Shown here piece after piece: positions 1-9,212 of a DNA stretch of 64,000 nt. Under the pieces are notes generated by a model. The model searched no databases. It was not told the origin of the DNA and worked only from the letters and a program-made list of their open reading frames with translations. The translations under genes were made by a program, and so were the position numbers. Source of the DNA: Schizochytrium sp. TIO01 (Eukaryota; Sar; Bigyra; Thraustochytrida; Thraustochytriidae); contig SMSO01000014.1 in assembly GCA_004764695.1 (NCBI GenBank), positions 5,462,845-5,526,844 on the forward strand. The letters run 5' to 3'. Each line of letters opens with the position of its first letter. Within the stretch, counting starts at the first letter, position 1.

Positions 1-1656
1 TCAAGCCCAACCCTGGCCTCGGTTGACTCTGTGTCAATGAAGGTCTTACCCTTGAACGGTCCCGAAGATCACACTATCAACCCTACTACTACTGCTACTG
101 TAGCAGCTGCTGCTTCAACTTCAGGAACACAGGCTATGGTGGCGCCTGACAACGTCATTCCACCTTCCGTTGGAGGGCGTGGACCTGCGCCCTTGGATCT
201 TTCCGACGTATCTTTTCACACCAACAATACGAACAATGGCAGCACCAATGCAAATACGCCACATTCTGTGCATTTGTCGGGTATAATTAGCGGAAACAGC
301 AGTGCAAGCAATAGCACTAGAAGTAGCCGTTCGATGGCTATGGCTACACCTCGTCATGCAGCAAGTAGTTATTCGAGTGCACATGCCTCTCCTTACATGA
401 CATCATCCAGACAAACGTCCCCAGCCGGTGCTGCTCACTCTTACTCTTCGACAAGCGGTATGCACTCTTACTCTCCATCATCTACAGCTTCTTCGAGCTT
501 TACTACGCCGTCCAGTATGTCGAATCACTACGTGGGTAATCGCGGCCGCCTTGATTCTGACGCCAGTTCGACACCGCGCTCTCCGTACTCCATGCTGTCC
601 CCATTGAGCCGACCGAGCCACCCATACCCTCTCGGTCACCAAGCCTCTTGGGATGCTATGGCGTCTGGATATCTGGGTGTCGATATGCGTCTCGCCAACC
701 ATCACAACGGTAATTCCCATGGAGCTGCGATGCCCATCTTACCGCCAAACGCTTCCATCGGTTCGCACGTGTCTAGTCGGGCACCCAACTCACCCTCGTA
801 CGCCCACAGCCTCTCGCAGAGCCAATTTATTCCTGCTCGTGCAGCTCCGCCTTTCAGCCTTGGAGGTAGCAACCCAAATGGATCAGGGAACCGCCACCGC
901 TCGCACAGCATGATGGACCCGAGACACTCTTCGTACCGGTGGTATCCAACATCCCCCTTTTTCACCAGTGGAATGCCGGCCCCACATCAACAGGTCGTGG
1001 CACAACACGGTTTCTGGGCGGGAAGTCCGCCTGCTTTGAGCCATGGTATTCAGGGGTCGGAAGCGGTCTTTGCAATGGCCCAGGTGCAAGCTCAGGCACA
1101 AGCACAGGCTCAGGCACAGATACAGGCACAACTTCATGCTCAGGCACAAATGCGCTACATGAATCAGCCGCAGCAGATGGCACCTCCACTACAAACAATG
1201 GAAAGCTACCCGCAACATCACGCTCGTCACGGTTCACAAGGCTCACAAGGCTCCATGATGGGTCAAAGTTATGAAGAGGAACATAGATCTTCTTATGGAA
1301 GCTTCAATGAACAAGGTAGCTATATTAAAGCACCAAACCACGTCAATTCAAACCAGCAGCCACATCATCATCAACAACAAGAACAACAGTATGCTCACTC
1401 CCACTCGCTACAACATCGGGATAACGAGAATTTCAACGCAAAGGAGGCAAACTCGCCATCATTAAGATATGCCCATGACGAAAACCATCAAGATAACCGG
1501 AACCGGGACATGAGAGATGCGCAACCTAGGGTTAGTAAACTCCAACCACAATCCTCAGAGGCCTCGCAAGAGGTTGAGATGAAACTTGGTGCACAACAAC
1601 CAGACGATGAGGCCACGCTCTTCAAACTCAGTCCCGAGCTTCCTTTGGAACCCTGA
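1..1656 (+). CDS. Low-complexity Q/S-rich protein, C-terminal part (5' truncated by window edge)
   Basis: The frame is open from base 1 to a TGA at 1654-1656, so this is the last ~551 residues of a protein that begins upstream. The first in-window ATG (37) has no special claim to be the start. The whole visible part is compositionally biased: Ser/Thr/Ala-rich to about residue 200, Pro/Ser/His-rich in the middle, a (QA)n run around 1081-1150, then Gln/His/Asn-rich. It ends in a mixed acidic tail. No folded domain, membrane segment or catalytic motif is visible. Such sequence is common in transcriptional or RNA-binding regulators, but that is only a hint; any defining domain would lie upstream. 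That it codes is fairly secure, because the frame stays open for 1.65 kb with coherent composition. The function is unknown. Confidence 0.75.
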   Translation, partial: SSPTLASVDSVSMKVLPLNGPEDHTINPTTTATVAAAASTSGTQAMVAPDNVIPPSVGGRGPAPLDLSDVSFHTNNTNNGSTNANTPHSVHLSGIISGNSSASNSTRSSRSMAMATPRHAASSYSSAHASPYMTSSRQTSPAGAAHSYSSTSGMHSYSPSSTASSSFTTPSSMSNHYVGNRGRLDSDASSTPRSPYSMLSPLSRPSHPYPLGHQASWDAMASGYLGVDMRLANHHNGNSHGAAMPILPPNASIGSHVSSRAPNSPSYAHSLSQSQFIPARAAPPFSLGGSNPNGSGNRHRSHSMMDPRHSSYRWYPTSPFFTSGMPAPHQQVVAQHGFWAGSPPALSHGIQGSEAVFAMAQVQAQAQAQAQAQIQAQLHAQAQMRYMNQPQQMAPPLQTMESYPQHHARHGSQGSQGSMMGQSYEEEHRSSYGSFNEQGSYIKAPNHVNSNQQPHHHQQQEQQYAHSHSLQHRDNENFNAKEANSPSLRYAHDENHQDNRNRDMRDAQPRVSKLQPQSSEASQEVEMKLGAQQPDDEATLFKLSPELPLEP

Positions 1657-3053
1657 ATTATTGCAAATACAAGTCTTTCTTCCTATTGAACATCATCTTT
1701 TATTCACATCCCTCTTCCTGATGAACCATCATATATATAAAGAAATAAGTCTATGACTTGATGTTTTTCTTCTTCCGTTATCTATTATCATTCTATTGTA
1801 ATATTCTATTGTATTTGGTCACGATAGAATTGACATCTCTCGGTTACTTGCTTTATCTTCCAGCTTCTTAGGAAAGAGTGCGCTTGTAAACTGAAGCTCG
1901 ATCCAATAAACTCCATATAGTATAACCTAGTACTACTACTGCTACTACGTGAGTACGGATTGTCAAACAACAGCAATAGGTTCATATATTGTTCCACATG
2001 ATAAAAATGCAGTATTCTCACTTCAGCTGCTCCAACTTGGTAGCAATCTCAAGAAGTCCTTCGAGAGCAGTGCATTAGTTAAGGCAACCATGAGCTTCTC
2101 TAGTTCTTTATTTTTGTTTAAGCATTACACAAACACTACTTTTTCCATATGACATGGCTAAGTCCGGCCACTATTCTACAGCCGCCATCTACTCTTGTCT
2201 CACTTTTCCCGTGCTACGTGAACAGGAAGTCGCTTCAATCGGCTGCATACACGATCGAACATGCCAATCCAGACGTATTCATTTTCTGCGTCACTGCAGC
2301 TCACAACGCGGTAAAATAGCTGCGCACAAAATCGATCGCATCTGAGAAACGAGAAGTCCATCAATTGAACAGAAAGAAAAGTTAATGAGACAGATCAGCC
2401 TTTATTCCACCGCTGCTCCTGCCTTAGCCCTGCTCCGCCTAGCTTTTAAAACTTTTTTTTGTGAGCCCATAATCCTTTCACCAAACGCCCAGACTGTCTC
2501 GGGCTTCTTCTAAACCACGAACTGCTCACTCTTGAAGGCTTCTTCGTGTGGAGTTACCAGAGGGCTAGGAATTGCAATCGCTTTCACTCGCTCTTTTCAC
2601 TTTCAACAAATTCAAGTTCTTGAGCACGGCAGTCCGCGATTTCCCGTCCCAACGGCAGTCTACGCGTCCAGGGAAGTGTTGAGCCTGCTAAAGGACTGGG
2701 ATACCTGGCTGTTCGTCCTACAGAGCCTCTCAAGGCGCTGCGCAGAGCTAAATTCCCTATCGTGCTCGCTCTCGCTGTGCTCAACATCCATTGATCGCCT
2801 GCTTGACAGCTCAAAACGTATTTTATATATAATAAATCAACGACAGTCGGTGAACCCTGGAGGCCCCCTCTCTTGCGACGATCTAGAGTTGAGTCTAAGG
2901 ATCGTCTGAAATTCTCCGTTAGTCTAGTTTTGCGTTGTGTTTAGCGTCGTCATCGTTGATCCGGAAATCGCGACACGATTCTGGCGCGACTTTATATTAC
3001 TGTGTTGAACTTGACGAAAATTTGTTTCGATTGACAGTACCACGTCGATAGTC
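1657..3053. other. Intergenic region upstream of mitochondrial carrier
   Basis: No supported gene. The first ~400 bases are AT-rich 3' flank of the preceding gene. Short open frames at 1949-2345 and 2532-2909 lack homology and coding character. An AT-rich TATA-like stretch at about 2820-2835 (TTTTATATATAATAAA) lies some 220 bases before the carrier ATG and could be a core promoter. This is an inference from sequence only. Confidence 0.5.
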
Positions 3054-4094
3054 ATGTCTTCTCAAGGTGGGGTAGAACAAGCTCACAAAAGGCACCTCCC
3101 GACAGCGGTGAGCGTCATTGCTGCTGGGAGTGTTTCAGGCGTGGCGTCGACTCTCGTATGTCACCCTCTAGACACAATTCGCACACGACTGCAAACTGAA
3201 GACTTCATCCGACATCGATCAAAAGCGAATGCCTCGGTGGACCTTAAGACTAATATCGATGCCAATCTTTCGACGAGAAAATATCGTGGCGCTGTGGATT
3301 GCTTCTCGCAGACTGTGCGTCGCGAGGGAGTTTCTGCTTTATACAAAGGCCTTTCTGGACCTCTGGCAGCTCAGGCAATTTACAAGGCAGTAATGTTCGG
3401 CGCCTTCGGGCTAGCCAGTCGCGAGCTCAATTTGAACACCTTTCGTGAGGCCCACGACCACCGCCAGGTGCTCTTACGAGCGTTCCTGTGCGGAGGTTTT
3501 GCAGGTTCTGTCAATGCCTTCGTTGTCTGCCCTGTCGAGCTCGTGCGTAACAGGCTTATGGTGCAACAAGAATATGGCGTGCATACTCCACAGAATCGTG
3601 ATTTAGGTAACGATCCACCTAAAACCACCGTACATAACCGCAGACCTTTGTACAATGGAGCCCTTGATTGTGTGCGAAAGACTGTGGCCTCAGAGCCGGG
3701 TGGAATTTTTGCTCTTTGGCGTGGGTTGTCAAGTACCATTATGAGGGACGGACCTGGCGTGGGTATGTGGTTCTGCAGCTTTGAAGCCACGAAGATTGCT
3801 CTTGTTCAAGGCGCAGGCTGGGCGCCGGCGTCTAACGCGACTCTCCTGGCCAGTGGAGCTATGGGCGGTGTTGGTTTCTGGCTTGTGGCGTTGCCATTTG
3901 ATACTATCAAGTCTAACATTCAGACCTCACATGCAACAGAGAGTGTTTCTATTAGATCCGTCGTGAGCCGACTTGGCATTCGGGGACTCTACACAGGATT
4001 AGGTGTTGCGCTTGTACGTGGAATTCCTGGTGCTGGTATGGTATTCTTCGTTCAAAAACGAGCGCTTGACTTTTTTAACGACCTGACTTATTGA
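3054..4094 (+). CDS. Mitochondrial carrier family (SLC25) protein
   Basis: A 346-residue member of the mitochondrial carrier family, which exchanges small metabolites across the inner membrane. All three repeats carry a carrier signature: PLDTIRTRLQ (38-47), PVELVRNRLMVQ (160-171) and PFDTIKSNIQ (281-290). Each is followed by the expected amphipathic loop and second helix (YKGLSGPLAAQ, LWRGLSSTIMRDGPG, LYTGLGVALVRGIPG). Six transmembrane helices are expected. The RDGPG motif after repeat 2 and the KSNIQT-type third signature resemble the carnitine/acylcarnitine, ornithine and basic amino acid branch (SLC25A15/20/29, yeast YMC/CRC/ORT). The substrate cannot be fixed from sequence alone. Length is slightly above the usual ~300 because of loops at about 50-78 and 172-198. 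The start is the first ATG of the frame. It has no intron. Confidence 0.93.
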   Translation: MSSQGGVEQAHKRHLPTAVSVIAAGSVSGVASTLVCHPLDTIRTRLQTEDFIRHRSKANASVDLKTNIDANLSTRKYRGAVDCFSQTVRREGVSALYKGLSGPLAAQAIYKAVMFGAFGLASRELNLNTFREAHDHRQVLLRAFLCGGFAGSVNAFVVCPVELVRNRLMVQQEYGVHTPQNRDLGNDPPKTTVHNRRPLYNGALDCVRKTVASEPGGIFALWRGLSSTIMRDGPGVGMWFCSFEATKIALVQGAGWAPASNATLLASGAMGGVGFWLVALPFDTIKSNIQTSHATESVSIRSVVSRLGIRGLYTGLGVALVRGIPGAGMVFFVQKRALDFFNDLTY

Positions 4095-5099
4095 GGTTGA
4101 AGTACCGTTGCATTGAGACTTAGTGCCTTTCATTTATAGTTGTGTTTTTGTATGCTCATTTCTCAAGGTAGCCAATGTCTAGATAGAACTTCAAGCCCGA
4201 CTTTCATTCTCTTGCTCCTTTTGTGGTGTTTTCTTCGTCAAGATGGCGTTTTACCTCCTTCTATAGTTTAATTCGCCCAATTTTTTAATTTTTTCAAACA
4301 TTATAAGCGAAGATAAATGGTATGTATCGCTTGCAAATAATCTGTACTGCTCTTGTGGTAAAATGAGGACTCTTGTCTGAAGTTGAGATTTAGATAACAG
4401 TAATTCCAGCTCTGCCAATTGACGAATTAGCTCACCCATTTCCAGGTACATTTGGCTAGGTTTTTAGTATTTTTTTTCTTAATTATAAGACAAAAATAGA
4501 ACTAAGCTGTCCGTATTATCTACCGCTATACGAGCATCAATGTTTATCTTCAAAGAAGTGATGGCATTGATTACATCATCCGAGGCATGAATATATGTAA
4601 TATACTTACTGCACAAAGGTAATAGTTGACTTAGCTTGCATGCATGGCGTCAATCTCTGCTGATTCAAGAACTTTAACATCTCTATGGACAGAGTGCAAT
4701 CGTGCTGGAGTGGCGGATAGCAAGGATCGTTTGCAGTTACAGATACAAGAAAGAAAAAAGCCCAGCTAAGCTTTGGATGATTCTCCTTTCTACATAGCCT
4801 AGAAATGGGCGAATGCTATAGGTCCTACAGTATTGGTCGTCGTACTTTGTTGCTATACCGATCACGAATGGGAGAAAACTGGGAAAGCAGAGCTAGGGAT
4901 AAGTAGAAAAGAAGCGATAATAATTTGGGTAGGTCATCTTTTATATTTTTCGAGGTCGTCGCAACAATAATCTGCTAACCTTAAGCATGGCAGTACCTGA
5001 TGATGTGACAAGTGCGTGGTGTTTGTTAAGGTGTTTAAGCAGACATGGCGAAGGTCTACACTAGAGTTGCAAATGATCTGCCGAGGCCCTTCAAGCTGA
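4095..5099. other. Intergenic region between carrier and TOM7 3' ends
   Basis: AT-rich region between the convergent 3' ends of the carrier (+) and TOM7 (-). It presumably carries both terminators and poly(A) sites. I see no coding exon, RNA gene or repeat of note. Confidence 0.5.
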
Positions 5100-5711
5100 T
5101 CAGAACGGCGAGAGGATGTCCACAAGAGTGGGCTTGGGCTCAGACACGCGGATGCCGAGGAGGATCACAGCCGGGACGAAGGCCCAGAAGGTCTGTAAAT
5201 TTACAAAAATCAATAAAATAATCCATCATTGATGGCATTTATTTAACGCCAGTCGAGCCACATGGAGATCCAGAGTATAAATCAAACCACAGAAGTCGAA
5301 TTTCAATATTGATGATGGAAAGCAAGCACATGCCAAAGCAACCGAGAACCATAAACAATTTGTCAGTCTCCAAAGAACCCTCCTGTAACGCAGCACTTTT
5401 CCACAATCCTATCTCAATCATGACCATTCCTGGGCAATTCTCCTCCTCTAGTTTAAGCAAAGCTTTATCAGGTTCCCATTGGTTTCGTCATCATTGAGAT
5501 GATGCCAAAGTTGACGCCGAGGTTGACGCTGAGAAAAAAGAAAACCAAGAGCCACAGAGAGAAGAGAGGAACAGAAACAAGACAACCAAGGCTAAGTACG
5601 ACTTCATGACCAACTTACGATCTGCTTGAAGAGGTTGAGGCCAGAGGTGCAGGCGGACTCAACCTTAGGGTAGGCAGCCACAAGGGCCGAGGCGGCGTCG
5701 TTGGCGGCCAT
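5100..5711 (-). CDS. TOM7: TOM7, small subunit of the mitochondrial outer-membrane translocase; two exons (5619-5711 and 5100-5192)
   Basis: Split gene encoding 61 residues. Exon 1 (5711 down to 5619) reads ATG GCC GCC AAC and ends in ...LFKQI. A canonical GTAAGT donor follows (5618-5613). The 426-base intron ends in TTTACAG, and exon 2 (5192 down to 5100) encodes TFWAFVPAVILLGIR, then a Pro-rich tail ending EPKPTLVDILSPF and TGA. Both junctions are phase 0. The single membrane span followed by a short Pro-containing tail is the TOM7 hallmark: plant TOM7 ends in GFIPLVII.G..DPKPSL.QLLSPV and animal TOM7 has GFIPLVIYLG. TOM7 modulates assembly and dissociation of the TOM complex in the outer mitochondrial membrane. 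Codons are strongly C-ending, as in the OTC gene, which suggests good expression. The ATG lies in a favourable context (AAGATGG). A short open stretch in the intron (near 5510) is not in a usable phase and was not taken as an exon. Confidence 0.88.
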
Positions 5712-6058
5712 CTTGGTTATGCGAGCGGCAGCGGTGTCGTGCGGGAGCAGGCAGCGTCAATTCGCGAATGGGTTTGAAGAAGTCTTTTCTTGCCTTGCAA
5801 TGCATCCTTTTCCATCTCTAGCACTACTTATCCATTGACTAGAACCTCCCGCCCCTCTTTCTCTCTCACTCCATCCAGTCCTTCGGAGAATTAAGGGGCC
5901 CCTGCGTGATGCCGAACTGAGGGTCCCTAAAGTGACAATGAGTGGGAAATTAAGCTTCTTTGGGAAAGACAGGATGAGCTAATAGAATTGGCGAGCGATA
6001 GCAACCAGTTCTTCAAAATTGGTGTCGACGTCGACTTTGCGAAGGGGATTTTCTGAGG
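5712..6058. promoter_or_regulatory. Shared divergent promoter region of TOM7 and the BMT5-like gene
   Basis: The 347 bases between two head-to-head start codons must hold both 5' UTRs and promoters. I see no clear TATA box or duplicated element. The assignment rests on geometry alone. Confidence 0.5.
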
Positions 6059-7063
6059 ATGCCACGACGAGGAAAGACACCAGCGTCCCAAAAGAGGGCT
6101 GCTGCGGCCCCCGAACGCCGCAGCGGGTTCTTTGCAGGTCTGCAAGCGAAGATCCGGGATCCAAGTGGTGGAAAAGGTCCCAAGACGGGCAATGACAAGG
6201 TCAAAGTTAAGTCAAAAACAGGTGCCAAAGCTCGCGACAATGCATCAAGACCAACATCCATGTCGTCTTCACTTCTGCCTCTGGCAGCTTCGAAGTCAGG
6301 ACCCAAATCTGGCGCAAAGTCTGGTGTCGCTCGTGGTCCCGCCTTCAGACAGCCTCTCGTAGTCGCTGGAGCTCCTGGTGTAGGCGATATCGGCCATGAT
6401 CTTGACGCTGGTAGTGTCAATCCCAAAAGCGCTGGAGCTTTTAGAAACGTTGACCGTGTGCTTCTTGTCGGTGAAGGTAACTTCAGTTTTGCAGTGGGTC
6501 TATGTACGAGAATTGGAGGCTCTAAAATCGTGGCTTCAAGTCTCGACACTCGCCAGGAAGTGATTGAAAAGTATGACTCTGAGGCAATGGGGTCTTTGCA
6601 AGCCTTGAGACTTGCCGGAGCTAAGATTCATCATGGAATTGATGGTACAAAGGAAGAGGACCTTCGCTCGTGTCTTGGCCAGATGACAGCCTTTGATGTG
6701 GTTGGATTTAACTTTCCACACCTTGGAGGTGCGACGCCTGAGGCTGTCGAGGCAAACCGCGAAATGTTGAGAGGTTTCTTCAAGGCGTGCAAGTCTGTGC
6801 TTGCGAAGAGTAAGGAAGGCTCGCGCTCACGCGCTAGTCGTGTTGCTGTCACCTTGCGGGCCACATCTTTTTATGAGAGTTGGGGACTCGAGGGACTTGC
6901 TGCTGACGAAGGCTACAAGCTTGCGGAAAAAATTCCCTTTGACAAGTCCTTGTACCCTGGTTATCAGGAGGCACGCACAAACCCTGCTGCACGTGCATCG
7001 CCTGGTACAGAGGAGGCGTACACATATGTTTTTGTGTTGCGTGCGACGTCAAAGGCCACATAA
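6059..7063 (+). CDS. BMT5-like 25S/28S rRNA (uridine-N3)-methyltransferase (DUF2431)
   Basis: A 334-residue protein. Residues 1-130 are basic and Ala/Gly/Ser/Lys-rich, as expected for a nucleolar targeting tail. From about residue 131 it matches the DUF2431/BMT5 Rossmann methyltransferase family. The SAM-binding motif LLVGEGNFSFA is at 135-145, followed by a strand with ASSLDTRQEV. The family motif FNFPHLGG begins at 217, and a late helix-strand carries AVTLRATSFYESWGL. The family's C-terminal FDKSLYPGYQEART motif (FD...YPGY.H.RT in relatives) is present. Yeast Bmt5 makes m3U2634 in 25S rRNA, and the same fold occurs in FDXACB1-type proteins, so the exact target base is inferred. It has no intron. 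It is transcribed away from TOM7. Confidence 0.88.
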   Translation: MPRRGKTPASQKRAAAAPERRSGFFAGLQAKIRDPSGGKGPKTGNDKVKVKSKTGAKARDNASRPTSMSSSLLPLAASKSGPKSGAKSGVARGPAFRQPLVVAGAPGVGDIGHDLDAGSVNPKSAGAFRNVDRVLLVGEGNFSFAVGLCTRIGGSKIVASSLDTRQEVIEKYDSEAMGSLQALRLAGAKIHHGIDGTKEEDLRSCLGQMTAFDVVGFNFPHLGGATPEAVEANREMLRGFFKACKSVLAKSKEGSRSRASRVAVTLRATSFYESWGLEGLAADEGYKLAEKIPFDKSLYPGYQEARTNPAARASPGTEEAYTYVFVLRATSKAT

Positions 7064-8183
7064 AACACTGTCGGAATTGCCTCTCAATAGAAGGAAGTAA
7101 ACCTCTGTTGATATTAGAAGCTCTTGCTGTCACAAATATACTCAGAATAGTTCATATGATACCTTGACCTCAGATCTTTACTGTTTGTTTGGTCTGATCG
7201 ACTTATTTCGGGCGAGATGGAATATGCTGCTGAGGATAAACTTCACAAACTGCGGGGTAGCCATTCTTTTGATTGTGTTTTGTTGATTTTGTTCACTAGT
7301 TCCAAAATGGAATATACATTCATACGAGAAGAAATCCAGTGAACTCTTAGTATGGCGCTCGCAAACTGGTCAATCTCATATTTCCTTGCAAAAGATTACA
7401 GCTATACCTTGCTTTGCTACGTATGAAAACTCTTGGTTGCATCCTTGGTTTTTTATGATCGTGGACCTGCAATCAACTCACTTCACGTTATCATTTTTTT
7501 CCCCTGTCATTTTCAAGATCTTCTGCTTTGTTTTCATTCCGGAATAGTTCGATTTTTGATTCTGTGCTAGAAAATGATAATTAATTTTTGTTGCGACGTC
7601 TGTTCTTTCTAAAAAGATCGACAACGTGTGTGGTTGCATGATAGCAAGAAACTAGACGAGACAAGCTGGTGAAAATATCTATGTTTTCATAATCCACGCG
7701 AAATCAGGTTTCCAATCAAGGGGAGACGTCAAATGTTTCACCTCACTTCGTCATTTCTACACAGGAGAACAAGCAAACCCAAGTTGTTTGCCTACAGCTG
7801 GTTCGCAAGCAAAGATCGCTTCATGTAAACTTGGTGATAGTGTACATGAATCCCCAAACTAGTGGATGAGGCAATTAATTTCTTAAGTTAATGATTCACT
7901 GATTCATTCGTTGGATTAATTCAGCGAATCATTAAAAACCTCGGGATCAGAACAAAAGGCCGCTGCATTGTATAATTTAAAAAGTAAGTATTAATACGTT
8001 GCGAGGGTGGCTAGAACGTTACATGTGTTTTGCTATCTTTGTAATCAAAGAGAAAGCACTAGGTCAGGAACTGATGAAAGTCGATATAGTAATAATTCTG
8101 TAGTTGAAATCGTTCGCCATCTTGAGAAATCATACGGTTGATGCGTTGAACAACATAAAGAAAAGAATCAAGTACTATGGAGA
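7064..8183. other. Intergenic region between BMT5-like and J-domain gene 3' ends
   Basis: AT-rich DNA between convergent 3' ends. No coding exon, RNA gene or tandem repeat seen. A local imperfect repeat around 7887-7935 (variants of GATTCATT/GAATCATT) can fold on itself but has no obvious role. Confidence 0.5.
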
Positions 8184-9212
8184 TTACTTGAGCACATAAT
8201 TAAAAAGAACGTAGAAACCAAGCATGAAAAGCCAAGAAGGAATTCCTTTCTTGCCTTGCGCATTTTCACCTCCACCAGCTCCCCCCTGGGCATTGCGTGC
8301 ACGGAGATTACGTGGTAGGGCAGAATTTGGAGCACCTGGCATAACACCAGGACCTGAGGCTCCACCAGCCACAGCAGCAGCGGTGGGGAGAGCCCCGGTT
8401 CTGCTGGTGAGACGCAGCTCTTGTTCTAAGTTGGATAGGTTTTGAAGGATCGATTCTTGCGTCCGCCAAACCATACTGAGCAGCTTCCAGTTTCGGTCCG
8501 TAGGGTCCATGTAGGTGAAGCTCTGAAAGACAATGGTACCACCAATGAACGTAGGATAAATAGTGAATAGTAACTTGCTGAGTTGGTAAACAGCCAAGTG
8601 AGGGAAAAAGGGAATAACAACACTAAGTGTACCTGTACGCATTTGCAGATCAAGTGCAAGAATCAGGGCGAGTCCGGCTAGAGAGATGGTACGTGCATCG
8701 TTCTGACCCGAATTTACGGTAAGCAAGATGGTAAGAGCAAACCACAAAGCATAAGTGATGCTAATTTGGAGGAGTCCACTGGAGAGAATGTCTTCGCCCT
8801 TCAAGGACCACTGCACACCATCATAGCCCCAACGATCATAGGCTTCACGCACCACAGGGTTTGCAAGAACATCGTAGGCCTTCTTCATCTCAATAAAATC
8901 TTCTTCTGCGTTGGGATTTTCACGGTTCATATCCGGATGCAGTTCTCTTGCCAGGCGCTGATAAGATACACGAATGTCTTTGTCGGTCGCAGTGCGTGAG
9001 ACCTGAAGCGTGTTAAAAAGGTTACGGTCCTGGAGAATATCAACGAGGTCCATGCCAACACTGAGGAGACCAACAAGCGCGAGGAAGAGCACCGCGACAA
9101 GCTTGCGTTGCTTCACACTGGGAAACCGTTTATCTGCCGAGAGTATCTTGCGCATTACCGGGTAGATTACCACAGAATTCAAGATAATGCTCGTGCCAAA
9201 GCCACCAATCAT
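8184..9212 (-). CDS. Multi-pass membrane J-domain (DnaJ class C) protein
   Basis: A 342-residue J-protein co-chaperone that should stimulate an Hsp70 at a membrane surface. The N-terminus has a hydrophobic stretch (about 8-20) and a strong membrane span (about 39-55). The J-domain follows at about 65-133: helix II, the essential HPD tripeptide at 92-94, and helix III with FIEMKKAYDVLANPVVREAYDRWG. Further hydrophobic segments lie at about 148-167, 176-190, 198-232 and 326-340, separated by a Gly/Ala/Pro-rich linker (275-320). There is no G/F region or Cys-rich zinc domain, so it is not DnaJ class A or B. The position of the J-domain after an N-terminal span recalls SEC63 and other ER J-proteins, but no Brl domain is visible, so I do not call it SEC63. 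ER is the likeliest membrane; a mitochondrial or plastid membrane is not excluded. Confidence 0.85.
   Translation of the reverse strand: MIGGFGTSIILNSVVIYPVMRKILSADKRFPSVKQRKLVAVLFLALVGLLSVGMDLVDILQDRNLFNTLQVSRTATDKDIRVSYQRLARELHPDMNRENPNAEEDFIEMKKAYDVLANPVVREAYDRWGYDGVQWSLKGEDILSSGLLQISITYALWFALTILLTVNSGQNDARTISLAGLALILALDLQMRTGTLSVVIPFFPHLAVYQLSKLLFTIYPTFIGGTIVFQSFTYMDPTDRNWKLLSMVWRTQESILQNLSNLEQELRLTSRTGALPTAAAVAGGASGPGVMPGAPNSALPRNLRARNAQGGAGGGENAQGKKGIPSWLFMLGFYVLFNYVLK

Noticed and set aside
2532-2909. 125-codon + frame upstream of the carrier
   Set aside because: Unstructured composition, overlapped by a minus frame, and placed where the carrier promoter and leader should be.
5460-5528. 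Possible middle exon of TOM7 (reads VNLGVNFGIISMM)
   Set aside because: The attractive frame cannot be reached from exon 1 in phase with a canonical acceptor, and direct joining of the two flanking exons gives a complete TOM7.
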